From JBQTHD01 sp052390275 (GTDB lineage Bacteria > Actinomycetota > Acidimicrobiia > Acidimicrobiales > AC-14), in contig JBQTHD010000002.1 of NCBI GenBank assembly GCA_052390275.1, forward strand, positions 62,001 through 126,000: DNA of 64,000 nt. The letters are read 5' to 3'. A program made the position numbers and the translations under genes. Under the pieces are notes generated by a model. It ran no database searches. It saw only the letters and a list, made by a program, of their open reading frames with translations, and had not been told where the DNA came from. Positions within the stretch are counted from its first letter, which is position 1, and every line of letters starts with the position of its first letter. Shown here one piece after another: positions 1 to 7,804 of this stretch.

Positions 1-87
1 CAGGAGGACCCGTCAACGCCGGCACCCACCGCCAAGACGAAGGCGGATGCCGCCTCGGCAGCGGCCATTCGCCCGGCCTCAGGCTGA
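1..87 (+). CDS. C-terminal tail of a truncated upstream protein
   Basis: The first reading frame is open from base 1 to a TGA at 85-87 and encodes 28 residues rich in Ala, Pro, Thr and Lys. It is followed directly by a strong hairpin, as expected for the end of a transcription unit. Such Ala/Pro/Lys tails are common on actinobacterial proteins and say nothing about function. The family cannot be recognised from this piece. Confidence 0.45.
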   Translation, partial: QEDPSTPAPTAKTKADAASAAAIRPASG

Positions 88-92
88 TATGT

Positions 93-123
93 GCCCGCCC
101 GGCGCCGGACGCGCCGGGCGGGC
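93..123 (+). terminator. Hairpin after the truncated first gene
   Basis: A perfect 12-bp inverted repeat (arms 93-104 and 112-123, 7-nt loop) lies 5 bp after the stop at 87. No U-tract follows, which is usual for terminator-like hairpins in high-GC actinobacteria. Confidence 0.6.
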
Positions 124-395
124 ATGACTTTGTGGTGACCTGCCGTCGGCACCACAAACCATTGCCGCGTTGCTCCGGCCAGAACCGCCGCTGGCGGCGT
201 TCTCGCCCTCGCCTCGCGCAGAGGGTGAGGCTTCGTCCTGCGGCCTTGCCAGGACGCTTCTGACCCATTCGCAGGAAATGGGCCACGCGGGCAAGCGTTC
301 ATGGTCAGGGCACTAGGTCCGCCGAGGCAGGAACCGGAGAGGGCGGCGGCGAATCAGATAGCACCCCACCCCCCCAGCCGGATCGGAGCACGACG

Positions 396-887
396 TTGGT
401 CGAAGTCCTCAAGGTTTCCAGTCGTTCGAACCCCAACTCGGTAGCCGGTGCTCTGGCCGGCGTTCTCCGCCAGTCAGGCGCGGTGGAGGTCCAGGTCGTC
501 GGTGCCGGTGCCCTCAACCAGGCCATCAAGGCTGTGGCCATCGCCCGGGGTTTCGTGGCCCCGTCCAACATCGACCTGGTGTGCATCCCCACCTTCGCCG
601 ACATCGAGATCGACGGTGAGAGCCGCACAGCCATCCGCCTGGCCGTCGAGGACCGTCGGCGGCGGATGCCCTCGGGTGAGGACGTGACCTTCATCACCGG
701 TCATTCGGCCGGGTCCAACCTTCACAGCTACGGCAACGGCTCTACCAGCCATAGTTCGGCCACCAACGGATCCCACGGCTCGGCCGACGGCCACCGTCCG
801 CTGATCGGGTCGTCGCTTCCCAGCATGACCCTTCCGCCCCCTGCGGTCCGCCCGCCCGCCCCCGCCTCGGAGCCAGTGCTGGCCTAG
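396..887 (+). CDS. spoVS: SpoVS family protein with a long C-terminal tail
   Basis: The first ~88 residues match the stage V sporulation protein S family: the opening VEVLKVSSRSNPN, the stretch VVGAGALNQAIKAVAIARG, and a C-terminal part with DIEIDGE and TAIRLAVEDRR. SpoVS proteins are small nucleic-acid-binding-like (Alba-related) proteins of about 86 residues with roles in Bacillus sporulation and cell division; in non-sporulating bacteria the role is unknown. Here a Gly/Ser/Asn then Pro-rich tail of about 75 residues is added, giving 163 aa. I chose TTG at 396 because a GGAG-type ribosome site lies about 8 bp upstream and the family begins at this residue; no ATG or GTG is available. A terminator follows at 987-1021. 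Confidence 0.88.
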   Translation: MVEVLKVSSRSNPNSVAGALAGVLRQSGAVEVQVVGAGALNQAIKAVAIARGFVAPSNIDLVCIPTFADIEIDGESRTAIRLAVEDRRRRMPSGEDVTFITGHSAGSNLHSYGNGSTSHSSATNGSHGSADGHRPLIGSSLPSMTLPPPAVRPPAPASEPVLA

Positions 888-986
888 CGGAAGCAGTCCT
901 GGCTCTCGGGGCGTCCACTTACGGGCGCTGCGCCAGTGCAGGGCAATGACCACGTTGTACCTGACGAGAAGCGAACAAGTTGAGGC

Positions 987-1021
987 CGACGAAACCCGGG
1001 TTTCTGAACCCGGGTTCGTCG
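987..1021. terminator. Bidirectional terminator hairpin between convergent genes
   Basis: A near-perfect inverted repeat (left arm 987-1000, right arm about 1007-1021, one unpaired A) built around an ACCCGGGT palindrome lies between the spoVS stop and the cysteine desulfurase stop, which converge here. It can serve both strands. Confidence 0.65.
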
Positions 1022-1023
1022 CG

Positions 1024-2388
1024 TTAGGGCCTCGGCCCTGACGCCAGGGAGCGAAGCCCGGTGACCACCGCGCCAAAAATGTGAGCAAACAGGGCCACGT
1101 CTTCGTCCCGGGTGGACCAGCCCACCGACAGACGCAGGGACCGGTCGGCTGGCAGCCCCATGGCGGCCAACACCGGGGACGGCTCGAGAACCTCCGACGA
1201 ACAGGCGCTGCCGGAGTGGGCGGCCACTCCCCGGCGGTCCAGCCCCACCAGGACGCCCTCGGCCACCACCCCGTCGATGCCGATACAGATCAGATGTGGT
1301 AGCCGTTCGCGGCGGTGGCCGTAGGCCTCGACCCCCTCCACCTCCAGGGCGGCAGCCAGGATGGCCTCGGTCTGGGCCCAGGCTTGGGCGCCCTCACCAT
1401 GGAGGAGCGCACGCGGAGTATCGCCATCCCGAGCATCGCCATCCCGAGCATCGCCATCCCGAGCATCGCCGTCCCAGGCGTCGACATCCCAGGCATCACC
1501 GGCCCGGGCACCGCCGGTCCCTCCGTTGCCACGATGGCCGGCCGCCACGCGGGCAACTGTCGCTGAACGCGGGCCGTTCGCTCCACCTCTGCCAGGATCA
1601 TTGACAGATTCACCCCGGGGGCCGGTGGCGGGCTCCGGGCCGGCCAGGGCTGCGGCCGCCGCCCCGAATCCGACGATGGCGGCCAGATTCTCCAATCCCG
1701 CCCGCCGGCCCCGCTCCTGGGCTCCGCCGACCAGCAGCGGCGGCACTCGCACCCCCCGGCGAACGATCAGGGCGCCGACGCCGGTGGGACCGCCAAGCTT
1801 GTGCGCGCTGACCGACATCAGGTCCACTCCCAGCGCTGCGAAGTCGATGGGGATGTGGCCCGCGGCGGCGGCGGCGTCGACGTGGAGCGCAACGCGCCGG
1901 TCCCGGCAGATCGCAGCCACCGCCTCCACCGGCTGGATGGTCCCCACCTCGTGGTTGGCCAGTTGCAGGTGGACCAGACCGGTGCGGCCCGGGCGGATGG
2001 CGGCGGCCACCGCCTCGGGGTCGACCCGGCCATCCCGGTCCACACCCACCAGGGTGTTCTCGCCGGGTTGGTCCCGAACCGCCGAATGCTCCACCGCTGG
2101 AATCACCTGGTGGTCGCCCCACTCCCGACCCCCCCTGCACGCCGTGGCGACCGCTTCGGTGGCCCCACTGGTGAAGACCACCTCCCGGGGCCGAGCCCCG
2201 AGCAGCCCGGCCACCTGCTCCCGGGCCTCCTCCACCGCCGCCCGGGCCTTGCGTCCCTCGGAGTACACGCGCCCCGGGTCAGCCGCCCCACCCAACCAGG
2301 GGCCCATGGCGCAGACCACCTCGGGCCGGGCCGGCGTGGTGGAGGCATGGTCCAGGTAGGCCCGCCGATCGGAGGGAGGCCCGGCCAC
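1024..2388 (-). CDS. Cysteine desulfurase (NifS/IscS family) with repeat insertion
   Basis: A PLP-dependent class V aminotransferase-fold enzyme that removes sulfur from cysteine for Fe-S cluster and thiocofactor assembly. Visible motifs: the opening YLDHASTTPARPEV, the PLP-ring histidine in VEHSAV (H101), the aspartate in HVDAAAAAG (D171), the Schiff-base lysine in SAHKLGG (K197), the GRRAGLENL stretch, and the persulfide cysteine in GSACSSEV (about C396). At 454 aa it is some 60-70 residues longer than usual; the excess is a Gly/Asp/Ala-rich insert at residues 250-325 containing a 15-bp tandem array. The start is GTG 2388, only 24 bp from the divergent mrp ATG, so both genes probably share a promoter. 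Both serve Fe-S biogenesis. Confidence 0.93.
   Translation of the reverse strand: MAGPPSDRRAYLDHASTTPARPEVVCAMGPWLGGAADPGRVYSEGRKARAAVEEAREQVAGLLGARPREVVFTSGATEAVATACRGGREWGDHQVIPAVEHSAVRDQPGENTLVGVDRDGRVDPEAVAAAIRPGRTGLVHLQLANHEVGTIQPVEAVAAICRDRRVALHVDAAAAAGHIPIDFAALGVDLMSVSAHKLGGPTGVGALIVRRGVRVPPLLVGGAQERGRRAGLENLAAIVGFGAAAAALAGPEPATGPRGESVNDPGRGGANGPRSATVARVAAGHRGNGGTGGARAGDAWDVDAWDGDARDGDARDGDARDGDTPRALLHGEGAQAWAQTEAILAAALEVEGVEAYGHRRERLPHLICIGIDGVVAEGVLVGLDRRGVAAHSGSACSSEVLEPSPVLAAMGLPADRSLRLSVGWSTRDEDVALFAHIFGAVVTGLRSLASGPRP
1417..1521. repeat. 15-bp tandem repeat (7 units) inside the cysteine desulfurase gene
   Basis: Seven consecutive 15-bp units of the form AGCATCGCCATCCCG: three nearly identical, then four diverged. 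On the coding (minus) strand they give Asp/Gly/Ala pentapeptides. The reading frame is kept because 15 is a multiple of 3, and the array sits in a surface-type insertion between the lysine and cysteine active-site segments. Confidence 0.9.
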
Positions 2389-2412
2389 CGCCGGGTAGCC
2401 TACGGCCCGGTC

Positions 2413-3666
2413 ATGACCACCGATTCGGGATCACCCTCAGGACGGATTCCGCCCGGGGCGGGCTCCGACAAGCAGGGCCCGGCTCACGAGCGTGGCCCGA
2501 CCCCACAGCAGGGGCCCATCCCGAGCCAGGGCCTGACCCGGGAGCAGGTGATCGAGGCTCTTCGCCCGGTGCAGGATCCTGAGCTTCACCGCAGCATCGT
2601 GGACCTCGACATGGTGGCCGAAGTCGCCATCGACGGGGCGCGGGTCAGCGTGACCGTGGCCCTCACCGTGGTCGGCTGTCCTCTCCGGGCCGAGATCACC
2701 AATCGGGTGGCCGAGGCTGTGCGGGCCCTCGACGGGGTCAGTGATGTGGAGGTGGCCTTCACCGTCATGACCGATGCCCAGCGCGAAGCGCTGCGAGCAC
2801 GACTTGGCGGGTCGTCGGCGGGGGCGGCAGGCCCAGCGTCGGGCGCGGCCTCGGGCCCGCCATCCGGCCTCGGCCCCGGTGCCCCCGGGTCGCCCACCCG
2901 AATCCTGGGGCTCTCCTCGGGCAAGGGCGGGGTGGGCAAGTCCTCTGTGACGGTCAACCTGGCCATCGCCCTGTCACGAGCCGGCCACCAGGTGGCGGTG
3001 CTCGACGCCGACGTGTACGGCTTCTCCATTCCTCGAATGCTGGGGATCAACCACGAGCCCATGGTCATCGACGGGATGATCGTGCCCCCGGTCGGGCACG
3101 GCATCAGTGCCATTTCCACCGGCTTCTTCGTGGCTGACGACACCCCGGTGATCTGGCGGGGACCCATGCTCCACAAGGCATTGGAGCAGTTCCTGACCGA
3201 CGTCATCTGGGGTACTCCCGACTTCCTGTTGGTTGACATGCCCCCCGGCACCGGGGACGTGGCCCTGTCCATGGCTCAGTTCCTGCCCCGGTCGGAGATT
3301 CTGGTCGTCACCACCCCCCAACCGGCGGCCCAGCGGGTGGCGCAGCGCTCCGCTCTGATGGCCCGCAAGGTCAACCTCCCGGTCCGGGGTGTGGTGGAGA
3401 ACATGAGTTGGTTCACCGGCGACGACGGGCACCGCTACGAGATCTTCGGTCGGGGCGGTGGTGCTGCCCTGGCCGCCGATCTCGGGGTCGACCTCCTGGG
3501 GCAGATCCCCCTCATCAGCGCCCTGCGCGAAGGCGGTGACATCGGCGCGCCGGTCACCGTCACCGACCCGGCCGGAGAGGCGTCGCTGGCCTTCGACGCT
3601 CTGGCCAGGGCCATCGTGACCATGGGCCGAGGTCGCATCAGCCATCCAGAACTGGTCATCCGCTGA
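2413..3666 (+). CDS. mrp: Mrp/ApbC-type Fe-S cluster carrier ATPase
   Basis: 417 aa. Residues about 40-125 form a MIP18 (DUF59) domain with the VVGCPLR motif. A linker follows, then a Mrp/NBP35 P-loop domain with the deviant Walker A SSGKGGVGKSS near residue 168, DADVYGFS, and MPPGTGDVALS. The protein scaffolds and transfers Fe-S clusters in the cytosol using ATP. The usual CPxC pair after ENMSWF is not there (the sequence reads TGDDGHRYEIFG), so cluster binding, if any, must use other residues. ATG 2413 was chosen; upstream in-frame sequence is the antisense of the divergent cysteine desulfurase. The first 40 residues are low-complexity Gly/Pro/Gln. Confidence 0.93.
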   Translation: MTTDSGSPSGRIPPGAGSDKQGPAHERGPTPQQGPIPSQGLTREQVIEALRPVQDPELHRSIVDLDMVAEVAIDGARVSVTVALTVVGCPLRAEITNRVAEAVRALDGVSDVEVAFTVMTDAQREALRARLGGSSAGAAGPASGAASGPPSGLGPGAPGSPTRILGLSSGKGGVGKSSVTVNLAIALSRAGHQVAVLDADVYGFSIPRMLGINHEPMVIDGMIVPPVGHGISAISTGFFVADDTPVIWRGPMLHKALEQFLTDVIWGTPDFLLVDMPPGTGDVALSMAQFLPRSEILVVTTPQPAAQRVAQRSALMARKVNLPVRGVVENMSWFTGDDGHRYEIFGRGGGAALAADLGVDLLGQIPLISALREGGDIGAPVTVTDPAGEASLAFDALARAIVTMGRGRISHPELVIR

Positions 3667-3676
3667 GGTTGCGCCC

Positions 3677-3751
3677 GGTCTGACCCGAACCGGGCCTGAC
3701 CGGCCCGGGCCTGACCGAACCGGGCATGAGGGAAGCGGGCCTGACCGGAAC
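3677..3751. repeat. 15-bp tandem repeat (5 units) in noncoding DNA
   Basis: Five units of the form GGGCCTGACCGAACC lie between the mrp stop (3666) and the next start (3783). Each unit is 15 bp although no gene appears to cross it. It may act as a weak hairpin or attenuator; function unknown. Confidence 0.8.
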
Positions 3752-3782
3752 GGGACCCAGCCCCCTTCTACCCTGACGGGCC

Positions 3783-4520
3783 ATGGCCGGCCCGGGTAAA
3801 CCGATCGGCCGCCGGATGGTGTTGGGTTTACTGGGACTGGGGGCGCTGGGGGTGGTAGCGGGCTCCCGGGTGCAGCGGGGGCTGGAATGGGCCTTGGCTC
3901 CCATCCTCGACCGGACCGGAGGAGGTCTGGCTGGTCTCCTGCCGGTGGGCCGGTTCCGGATCTACTCGGTTACGGGAACAACGCCGGTCAAGGAGCGCGG
4001 GGACTGGCGCATGCGCATCGACGGTTTTGTGGATGCACCGGTGGACCTGGGATTCGACGATCTGCTGAGTTTTCCCCAGACGTCGTTGACCGCTGACTTC
4101 CAGTGCGTGACCGGTTGGCGAGTCCCCGACGTGGCCTGGGTCGGGGTGACGGTGGCCCAACTCCTGGAGCGGGCCGGGGTCCGCCCGGGGGCATCAGGGG
4201 TCCGCTTCTACTCCTATGACGGTCTCTACACCGAGAGCCTGACCTTGGATCAGGCCCTACGCCGGGACGTGTTCGTTGTCCACGAACTTGAAGGAAAGCC
4301 GTTGCCGGTCATCCAGGGGGGGCCGGTCCGGCTGTTGGTGGTGCCCATGTACGGCTACAAGTCGCTCAAGTGGCTGGACCGGATCGAGGTGACCGAGGAA
4401 CTTGCCCCCGTTGGCTACTGGGCCAACAGGGGTTATGACCAGGAGGCCTGGGTGGGCCGCTCCAACGGTCGTGACGATGCCCCCACCGAAACCCAGACCC
4501 CCTCGCCCAGCCGGTCGTGA
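3783..4520 (+). CDS. Molybdopterin-dependent oxidoreductase (sulfite-oxidase fold)
   Basis: 245 aa. The N-terminus has a basic patch and hydrophobic stretch (GRRMVLGLLGLGALGVVAG) that looks like a Tat-type signal or anchor. The body is the SUOX/YedY molybdopterin domain: the Moco-ligand cysteine lies in DFQCVTGW, followed by GVRFYSYDGLYTESL, and the end of the fold shows the typical GPVRLLVVPMYGYKSLKWLDRIEV. Family members such as MsrP (YedY) work outside the membrane with a heme b membrane partner. The next gene encodes exactly such a cytochrome, so the two probably form a membrane-linked reductase or oxidase. The substrate is not visible from sequence. Confidence 0.88.
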   Translation: MAGPGKPIGRRMVLGLLGLGALGVVAGSRVQRGLEWALAPILDRTGGGLAGLLPVGRFRIYSVTGTTPVKERGDWRMRIDGFVDAPVDLGFDDLLSFPQTSLTADFQCVTGWRVPDVAWVGVTVAQLLERAGVRPGASGVRFYSYDGLYTESLTLDQALRRDVFVVHELEGKPLPVIQGGPVRLLVVPMYGYKSLKWLDRIEVTEELAPVGYWANRGYDQEAWVGRSNGRDDAPTETQTPSPSRS

Positions 4521-4653
4521 TGCCAATTCCCAGACAGACCGCGTGAGCTGTGGTCGTTCGCTGTGGCCGCACTAGAGAAAGTCCGTCCCGCTGAGCGCCC
4601 CGGCCGGACCGGACGCCGACGGGCGCCTGGTCCGCTTCGACCCGGCCGAACGG

Positions 4654-5394
4654 ATGGTCCACTGGCTCAACGCCGCCATCTTCGCCGTCCTGTTCGCCAC
4701 CGCCGCCGCCCTCTACTTCACCCCGGTGGCGGCCGTTGTCGGCCGGCGTGACCTGGTCCGCCAGATTCATGTTGTCAGCGGCCTGGTCCTGCCCGTTCCG
4801 CTGATGGCCGGTCTTGTCGGCCCGTGGCGAAGGGGGCTTCGATCGGATCTGGTCCGCCTGGCCCGGTGGGACACCACCGATCGGCGCTGGCTGCGGGCTC
4901 TGCTCGGCCGACGCACCACCGCTGCTCAGCGGGCGTCGGCCGGACGGAAGGCCGGTGCCAGGCCGGGCGGTGCGAGGCCGGGCGGTGCGAGGCCGGGCGG
5001 TTCTGAGCAAGGTCTTGCGGCGGCGGTCGGGGGCCGGGTGGCCGTCGCCCGGTGGGGCAAGTTTCACGCCGGACAGAAGTTCAACGCCGCCGCCAGCGCG
5101 GGCCTCAGCCTGGTCCTACTGGGGACAGGGGCGATCATGCGCTGGTTCAGCCCGTTTCCTCTGGAGTGGCGGACGGGGGCGACCTTCGTTCACGACCTCT
5201 CCGCTGTGGCCCTGGCTGCCCTGGTGGCCGGCCACATTTTCAAGGCGCTGTCCGATACCGATGCCCTGCGCTCGTCGGTCACCGGTCGGGTTCCGGCCGA
5301 ATGGGCCAGGCGCCAACGCCCCCGCTGGTACGAGGAAATGACGGGCGCTCCGGCCTCACGCCCCCCCACCATCCCCACCAGCCCGGATCCCTGA
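4654..5394 (+). CDS. Membrane cytochrome b (formate dehydrogenase gamma / b561-like)
   Basis: The protein shows paired transmembrane helices with heme-ligand type histidines: MVHWLNAAIFAVLFATAAAL, IHVVSGLVLPVPLMAGLV, then KFHAGQKFNAAASAGLSLVLL and TFVHDLSAVALAALVAGHIF. This matches di-heme cytochrome b subunits and suits an electron partner for the molybdenum enzyme just upstream. The true start is unclear. The frame is open back to 4576 and the residues before ATG 4654 (RLVRFDPAERMVHW) look conserved, yet the only candidate there is CTG 4591. A 45-bp Gly-Ala-Arg-Pro-Gly repeat (4954-4998) lies in the cytoplasmic loop. Confidence 0.8.
   Translation: MVHWLNAAIFAVLFATAAALYFTPVAAVVGRRDLVRQIHVVSGLVLPVPLMAGLVGPWRRGLRSDLVRLARWDTTDRRWLRALLGRRTTAAQRASAGRKAGARPGGARPGGARPGGSEQGLAAAVGGRVAVARWGKFHAGQKFNAAASAGLSLVLLGTGAIMRWFSPFPLEWRTGATFVHDLSAVALAALVAGHIFKALSDTDALRSSVTGRVPAEWARRQRPRWYEEMTGAPASRPPTIPTSPDP
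4954..4998. repeat. 15-bp tandem repeat (3 units) in the cytochrome b gene
   Basis: Three units of GGTGCGAGGCCGGGC (the first with one change) encode a GARPG pentapeptide three times, in the loop between the second and third membrane segments. Confidence 0.85.
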
Positions 5395-5508
5395 TCGCAC
5401 GAGGTCACGCCCTTTACAACGTCCACCGTGCGGGCAGGGTGGGGCTGGCAACGACCGAGCCCGACCCCTAGCTCGATCCTGGGGAGAGATGCATTAGAAC
5501 TAGAGGCC

Positions 5509-6519
5509 TTGCTCAGCGCCATCGCCTACGACCCCATCCTGCGGATCGGGTTCGGTCCGCTGTCGGTCTCGCCTCACGGACTGGGAATCGCTGCCGGGTT
5601 CCTCATCGGGGCCCGGTTGATGATGCCCACCGCCCGGGCCAAGGGCATCGACGAACAGGTGGTATACGCCCTTTTGACTCGGGCGGCCATCGGCTCGATC
5701 ATCGGGGCCCGGCTGGCATACGTGGTCAACCACCTGGGCGATTACCAGTCGGTGCGCGAGGTGCTATCAGTGTGGGAGGGCGGCATTTCCCTACTGGGTG
5801 GGATGTTCGGGGCGGTGATCATGGCCATGCCCCTGATGCGAAAGTCCCGGATTTCGTTCTGGAAGATGATGGACTCGGCCGCTCCGGGGCTCGCTCTGGG
5901 GGTGGTGGTTGGTCGGATCGGCGACATCGTCATCGCGGATCATCTGGGCACCGTCACGAACTTCTTTCTCGGGTACCGGTGTCCGCCCCTCGAGGTGGCA
6001 ACCGGGTCCCCCTGTGCGCCCACGGCCACCGCCATTCGCACCGTGGGGGCCGTGGTCCACCAGACCGCTCTCTACGACCAGATCCTGGCCGCCATCCTCC
6101 TCGTCGTCCTACTTCGCCTGCGCCGCCAACCCCGCTTCGACGGCTTCCTGATCTGCGTATTTGCCGGGGGCTACGGGGCGGCCCGCGTGGTGGAGGACTT
6201 CCTGCGCGAGGACCTTCGCCACTTCGGCCTCACCGCCAGCCAGTGGACGGCCCTGATTACCCTCTCGGTCTGCCTATGGGTCCTGGTGGTGAAACGCCAG
6301 TCGCCCAAGTGGGGCCACTGGGACCGCCTCCCCGTAGCGGTCGCCGTCGACTCGGGGGCCGGGGCGGTCGCCTTGGTGGACCCGGTTAGCGTGCCTCCGA
6401 CCGGCCTGGAGGAGTCCGCGCCGGGAAGCAGTTCTTTTGGCGGGCACCCTCCTGTCCCCGACTCGTCAGCACCCGCCAATCCGTCTCCTGTCCCCAGCAG
6501 AACCGAACAGTCCGACTAA
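5509..6519 (+). CDS. lgt: Prolipoprotein diacylglyceryl transferase
   Basis: Lgt moves diacylglycerol from phosphatidylglycerol to the lipobox cysteine of prolipoproteins in the cytoplasmic membrane. Seen here: the N-terminal GPLSVSPHGLGI segment, the GSIIGARLAYVVNHL stretch with SVWEGGISLLGG, the signature arginine region (GLALGVVVGRIGDIV), and the C-terminal GGYGAARVVEDFLRED. About seven hydrophobic helices are visible. I prefer TTG 5509, which leaves a normal-length N-terminus; GTG 5428 would add 27 unconserved residues, and a GGGGAGAG tract at 5481-5488 is too far from 5509 to settle it. The C-terminal 60 residues are a Pro/Ser-rich tail. Confidence 0.92.
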   Translation: MLSAIAYDPILRIGFGPLSVSPHGLGIAAGFLIGARLMMPTARAKGIDEQVVYALLTRAAIGSIIGARLAYVVNHLGDYQSVREVLSVWEGGISLLGGMFGAVIMAMPLMRKSRISFWKMMDSAAPGLALGVVVGRIGDIVIADHLGTVTNFFLGYRCPPLEVATGSPCAPTATAIRTVGAVVHQTALYDQILAAILLVVLLRLRRQPRFDGFLICVFAGGYGAARVVEDFLREDLRHFGLTASQWTALITLSVCLWVLVVKRQSPKWGHWDRLPVAVAVDSGAGAVALVDPVSVPPTGLEESAPGSSSFGGHPPVPDSSAPANPSPVPSRTEQSD

Positions 6520-6571
6520 ACCGGCAGCATCCGGCCATGGCCGTAGCCGTCATCTCGAGAGGAGACCCCCT

Positions 6572-6808
6572 GTGGAGGTCCGCATCGCCGTCGCCAACGC
6601 CCCCCGGGAACTGACATTGGAGTTGGCCGACGATGTCGATCGCGACGCGCTGGCCGACCAGGTCCGGGCGGTGATGAGCGGCGAGGCCCCCATGCTGTGG
6701 ATCACCGATCGCAAGGGCCATCGGGTGGGCGTGGCCGGCACCAACCTGGCCTGGGTCGACCTTGGTCCCAGCGCCGGCCAGCGGCGGGTGGGTTTCAGCG
6801 CGTCCTGA
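6572..6808 (+). CDS. DUF3107 family protein
   Basis: A 78-residue protein matching the actinobacterial DUF3107 family: VEVRIAVANAPRELTLEL at the start and a conserved end (DRKGHRVGVAGTNLAWVDLG). Function is unknown in the family. GTG 6572 has a good GAGAGGAG ribosome site at 6556-6564. It abuts the first ArsA-like gene (TGA then GTG with no gap), so it is translationally linked to the ATPase pair, an arrangement seen in other actinobacteria. Confidence 0.88.
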   Translation: MEVRIAVANAPRELTLELADDVDRDALADQVRAVMSGEAPMLWITDRKGHRVGVAGTNLAWVDLGPSAGQRRVGFSAS

Positions 6809-7804
6809 GTGGCGGTTCGGGTGAGCAATGCGACCGGCGGATCATCCTCGCCCCCGGTCGGCCCCCTGGACCGCCGACTACTGCTGGTCACCGGCAAGGG
6901 GGGGGTGGGCCGGTCCACGGTGGCCGGGGCCCTGGCCCTGGCCCTGGCCTCGGGAGGGCACCGCACTCTGGCCTGCGAGGCCGATGCCCGGGGAGATCTG
7001 GCCGAGCTTCTCGAGCATTCAGAGTCGAGTTTCACCCCCAGCCCGGTGGTCGAGGACCTCATGCTCATGGCCATGGACACGGAGGAGGCCCTGGGGGAGT
7101 ACCTGAGACTCCAGTTGCGGGTGCCCGTGGTCACCCGGCTGGGCCGGCTGGCCCGAATGCTCGAGTTCGTGGCAACCGCCGCCCCCGGAGTGCGGGAGAT
7201 TCTGGTCATGGGCAAGATCGCGTGGGAGGTGCGCGAGGGTCCCTATGACCGGGTGGTGGTCGACGCTGCGGCCACCGGCCACATCGTGGGCCAGTTGGCC
7301 GCCCCCGCCACCGTCCGATCCCTGGTGGGCGCCGGGCCCCTGACCCAGCAGGCCTCCTGGGTGGCCGAGCTGCTGGCCGACCCCGCCGTCACGGGGCTGG
7401 TCATCGTGACCGCGCCGGAGGAGATTCCCATCAACGAGGCTCTCGACCTGGTGGCCCGGGTCCGCGCCGACACCGACACCGAGGTGGCTGCCGTGGTGGT
7501 CAACCGGGTGTGGCCCGAACCATTCACCCGTACCGAACAGCAGGTGTTCGACCAGATCAGGACGGCGCCCCTGTCCGGTCGCCTGGCCGGCCTGGCAGGG
7601 GGTGACGTTGACCCCCTGATGATGACGACTGAGTTGGCCGTCCGCCTGAGGCGCCACGGCGCCACCCACATCGACCGGCTGCGAAACGCCCTGGATCCGG
7701 CCATCCCCATGGTCCTGGTCCCTGAGATGTTCGGGGCTGCCGCTGGGCGAGACACCCTGGCGGCGGTGGGCCGGGCACTCGTGGAGGAGTTGGATGTCGG
7801 GTAG
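6809..7804 (+). CDS. ArsA-like P-loop ATPase, first of a pair (altered Walker A)
   Basis: 331 aa, ArsA/GET3 family of MinD-type ATPases. The P-loop reads VTGKGGVGRST: the signature lysine (K30) is present but the canonical Walker A lysine is arginine (R35). Later motifs are ACEADARGDL, VVVDAAATGH and VIVTAPEEIP. There is no sign of arsenite-binding cysteines, and no ars genes are nearby, so arsenic export is unlikely; actinobacterial members of this pair have no proven role. The start GTG abuts the DUF3107 stop, and the end overlaps the next ATPase by 11 bp. Confidence 0.86.
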   Translation: MAVRVSNATGGSSSPPVGPLDRRLLLVTGKGGVGRSTVAGALALALASGGHRTLACEADARGDLAELLEHSESSFTPSPVVEDLMLMAMDTEEALGEYLRLQLRVPVVTRLGRLARMLEFVATAAPGVREILVMGKIAWEVREGPYDRVVVDAAATGHIVGQLAAPATVRSLVGAGPLTQQASWVAELLADPAVTGLVIVTAPEEIPINEALDLVARVRADTDTEVAAVVVNRVWPEPFTRTEQQVFDQIRTAPLSGRLAGLAGGDVDPLMMTTELAVRLRRHGATHIDRLRNALDPAIPMVLVPEMFGAAAGRDTLAAVGRALVEELDVG

